A stretch of 64,000 nucleotides of DNA from Flavobacterium frigoritolerans (lineage in GTDB: Bacteria; Bacteroidota; Bacteroidia; Flavobacteriales; Flavobacteriaceae), in assembly GCF_025847275.1 (NCBI RefSeq), contig NZ_JAOZEV010000012.1, forward strand, positions 62,001-126,000. Direction: 5' to 3'. A program made the translations under genes and the position numbers. Each line of letters starts with the position of its first letter. The first letter of the stretch is position 1. A model generated the notes under the pieces. The model had not been told where the DNA came from and made no database searches. It saw nothing but the letters and a program-made list of their open reading frames with translations. Positions 63,551 through 64,000 of this stretch are shown here, piece after piece.

Positions 63551-64000
63551 TTATGGTTTCATAAATCCAGTAGGACTTACTTTCTTGTATTTTTTATATA
63601 TTTTATTAAAATGACTTGCATCTGTAAAGCCTAATTTGGCAGCAATTTCATTTACATTATGACGGCCATTTTTAAGTAGTTGATCAGCAGCTTTTAGTTT
63701 AGTTTGAATAATGTGTTGCTGAATAGAAACGCCACTATGTTTTTTTACATAAATACTAATATAATTAGGAGACATAGCAAATAACTCCGCAATATTTTCA
63801 ATACGCATTTTCTCTGCATCTAATGCATGTAAGCGAGTATAACCCAGAATCTGATTTAGTTTGTCTAGCTCTGTATTGCTCGGGCATTGGTCACCATGTT
63901 TTGAAGTTGAATGACTTCTTGCTACCATCATCATAACCGCCCCAAAAAGCTCTAGTACAACTTCTCGACTGTAAGCACATGTTTTAGCAAACTCGATTAA
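63551..64000 (-). CDS. AraC family transcriptional regulator, cut by the window edge
   Basis: The frame is open to the last base, giving the C-terminal 149 residues; the start lies beyond the window. The visible part has a helical segment (EVVLELFGAVMMMVARSH), then the AraC DNA-binding domain with two HTH motifs (IAELFAMSPNYISIYVKK and VNEIAAKLGFTDASHFNKIY) and the end YKKVSPTGFMKP. The ATG at 63934 is internal, since coding sequence continues upstream. Target unknown. Confidence 0.85.
   Translation of the reverse strand, partial: LIEFAKTCAYSREVVLELFGAVMMMVARSHSTSKHGDQCPSNTELDKLNQILGYTRLHALDAEKMRIENIAELFAMSPNYISIYVKKHSGVSIQQHIIQTKLKAADQLLKNGRHNVNEIAAKLGFTDASHFNKIYKKYKKVSPTGFMKP

Noticed and set aside
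63551..63934. A complete 127-residue AraC protein starting at 63934
   Set aside because: The frame continues open and protein-like to base 64000, so the start lies outside the window.

Overview
The window is strongly A+T-rich, and its content points to a Flavobacterium-like member of the Bacteroidota. It has three lines of support: two SusC/SusD pairs plus further TonB-dependent receptors, a secreted protease with a C-terminal type IX secretion sorting domain, and several promoters of the Bacteroidota TAnnTTTG type. A chromatin protein of the Hc1 (histone H1-like) family and the dispersed repeats in the gaps also fit. I saw no tRNA, rRNA, CRISPR array or insertion sequence.

Layout. 1-2.6 kb: a lone RloC-like AAA ATPase gene (minus strand) bracketed by 12-bp inverted repeats, a possible mobile defence cassette. 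2.6-5.2 kb: two palindromes, a small XRE-type regulator, a frameshifted tRNA pseudouridine synthase gene (truC), a Pth2-like gene and a small gene broken by an in-frame TGA. 5.7-10.3 kb: an exported actin-fold (Ppx/GppA-like) protein, then a GH27 alpha-galactosidase with a six-hairpin glycosidase. 10.4-13.9 kb: an AraC regulator divergent from a zinc-less alcohol dehydrogenase-like / esterase / quinone reductase operon. 13.9-20 kb: SusD/SusC pair 1 and a tandem VirJ/AcvB-type hydrolase. 20.3-24 kb: a membrane AraC regulator and a TonB-type receptor. 24.3-34 kb (all minus strand): LytTR response regulator, SusD2, SusC2, metzincin protease and LytS-type kinase, a signalling-plus-uptake block. 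34.3-41.2 kb: a small lipoprotein, GNAT, a histidine kinase with NarL-type regulator, a PAS kinase, a DUF1508 protein and the Hc1 protein. 41.4-42.4 kb: an LLM oxidoreductase.

The most interesting region is 42.6-58.8 kb. A siderophore-type TonB receptor (42690) is followed by repeat-rich DNA and then a minus-strand operon: nitroreductase, PLP decarboxylase, an IucA/IucC synthetase fused to an acyltransferase, an amine N-hydroxylase, a second IucA/IucC synthetase, a MATE exporter, an acyl carrier protein and an AMP-forming ligase. A divergent Fe/2-oxoglutarate oxygenase resembling the L-lysine 4-hydroxylase of F. johnsoniae starts on the other side. Together these suggest an NRPS-independent hydroxamate siderophore built from lysine, perhaps 4-hydroxylysine, with an unusual carrier-protein branch. 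A 25-bp near-palindrome is shared (22 of 25 bases) between the receptor promoter and the siderophore divergent promoter. At both sites it sits directly next to a TACATTTG -7 box, so it is a strong candidate iron-regulator operator.

59.3-63.1 kb carries a large secreted M43 metalloprotease with duplicated domains, and the right edge cuts an AraC-family gene. Two loci (truC, and the lipoprotein at 34.4 kb) are each put back in a longer frame by one extra A in an A7 run, so assembly error should be considered for both.
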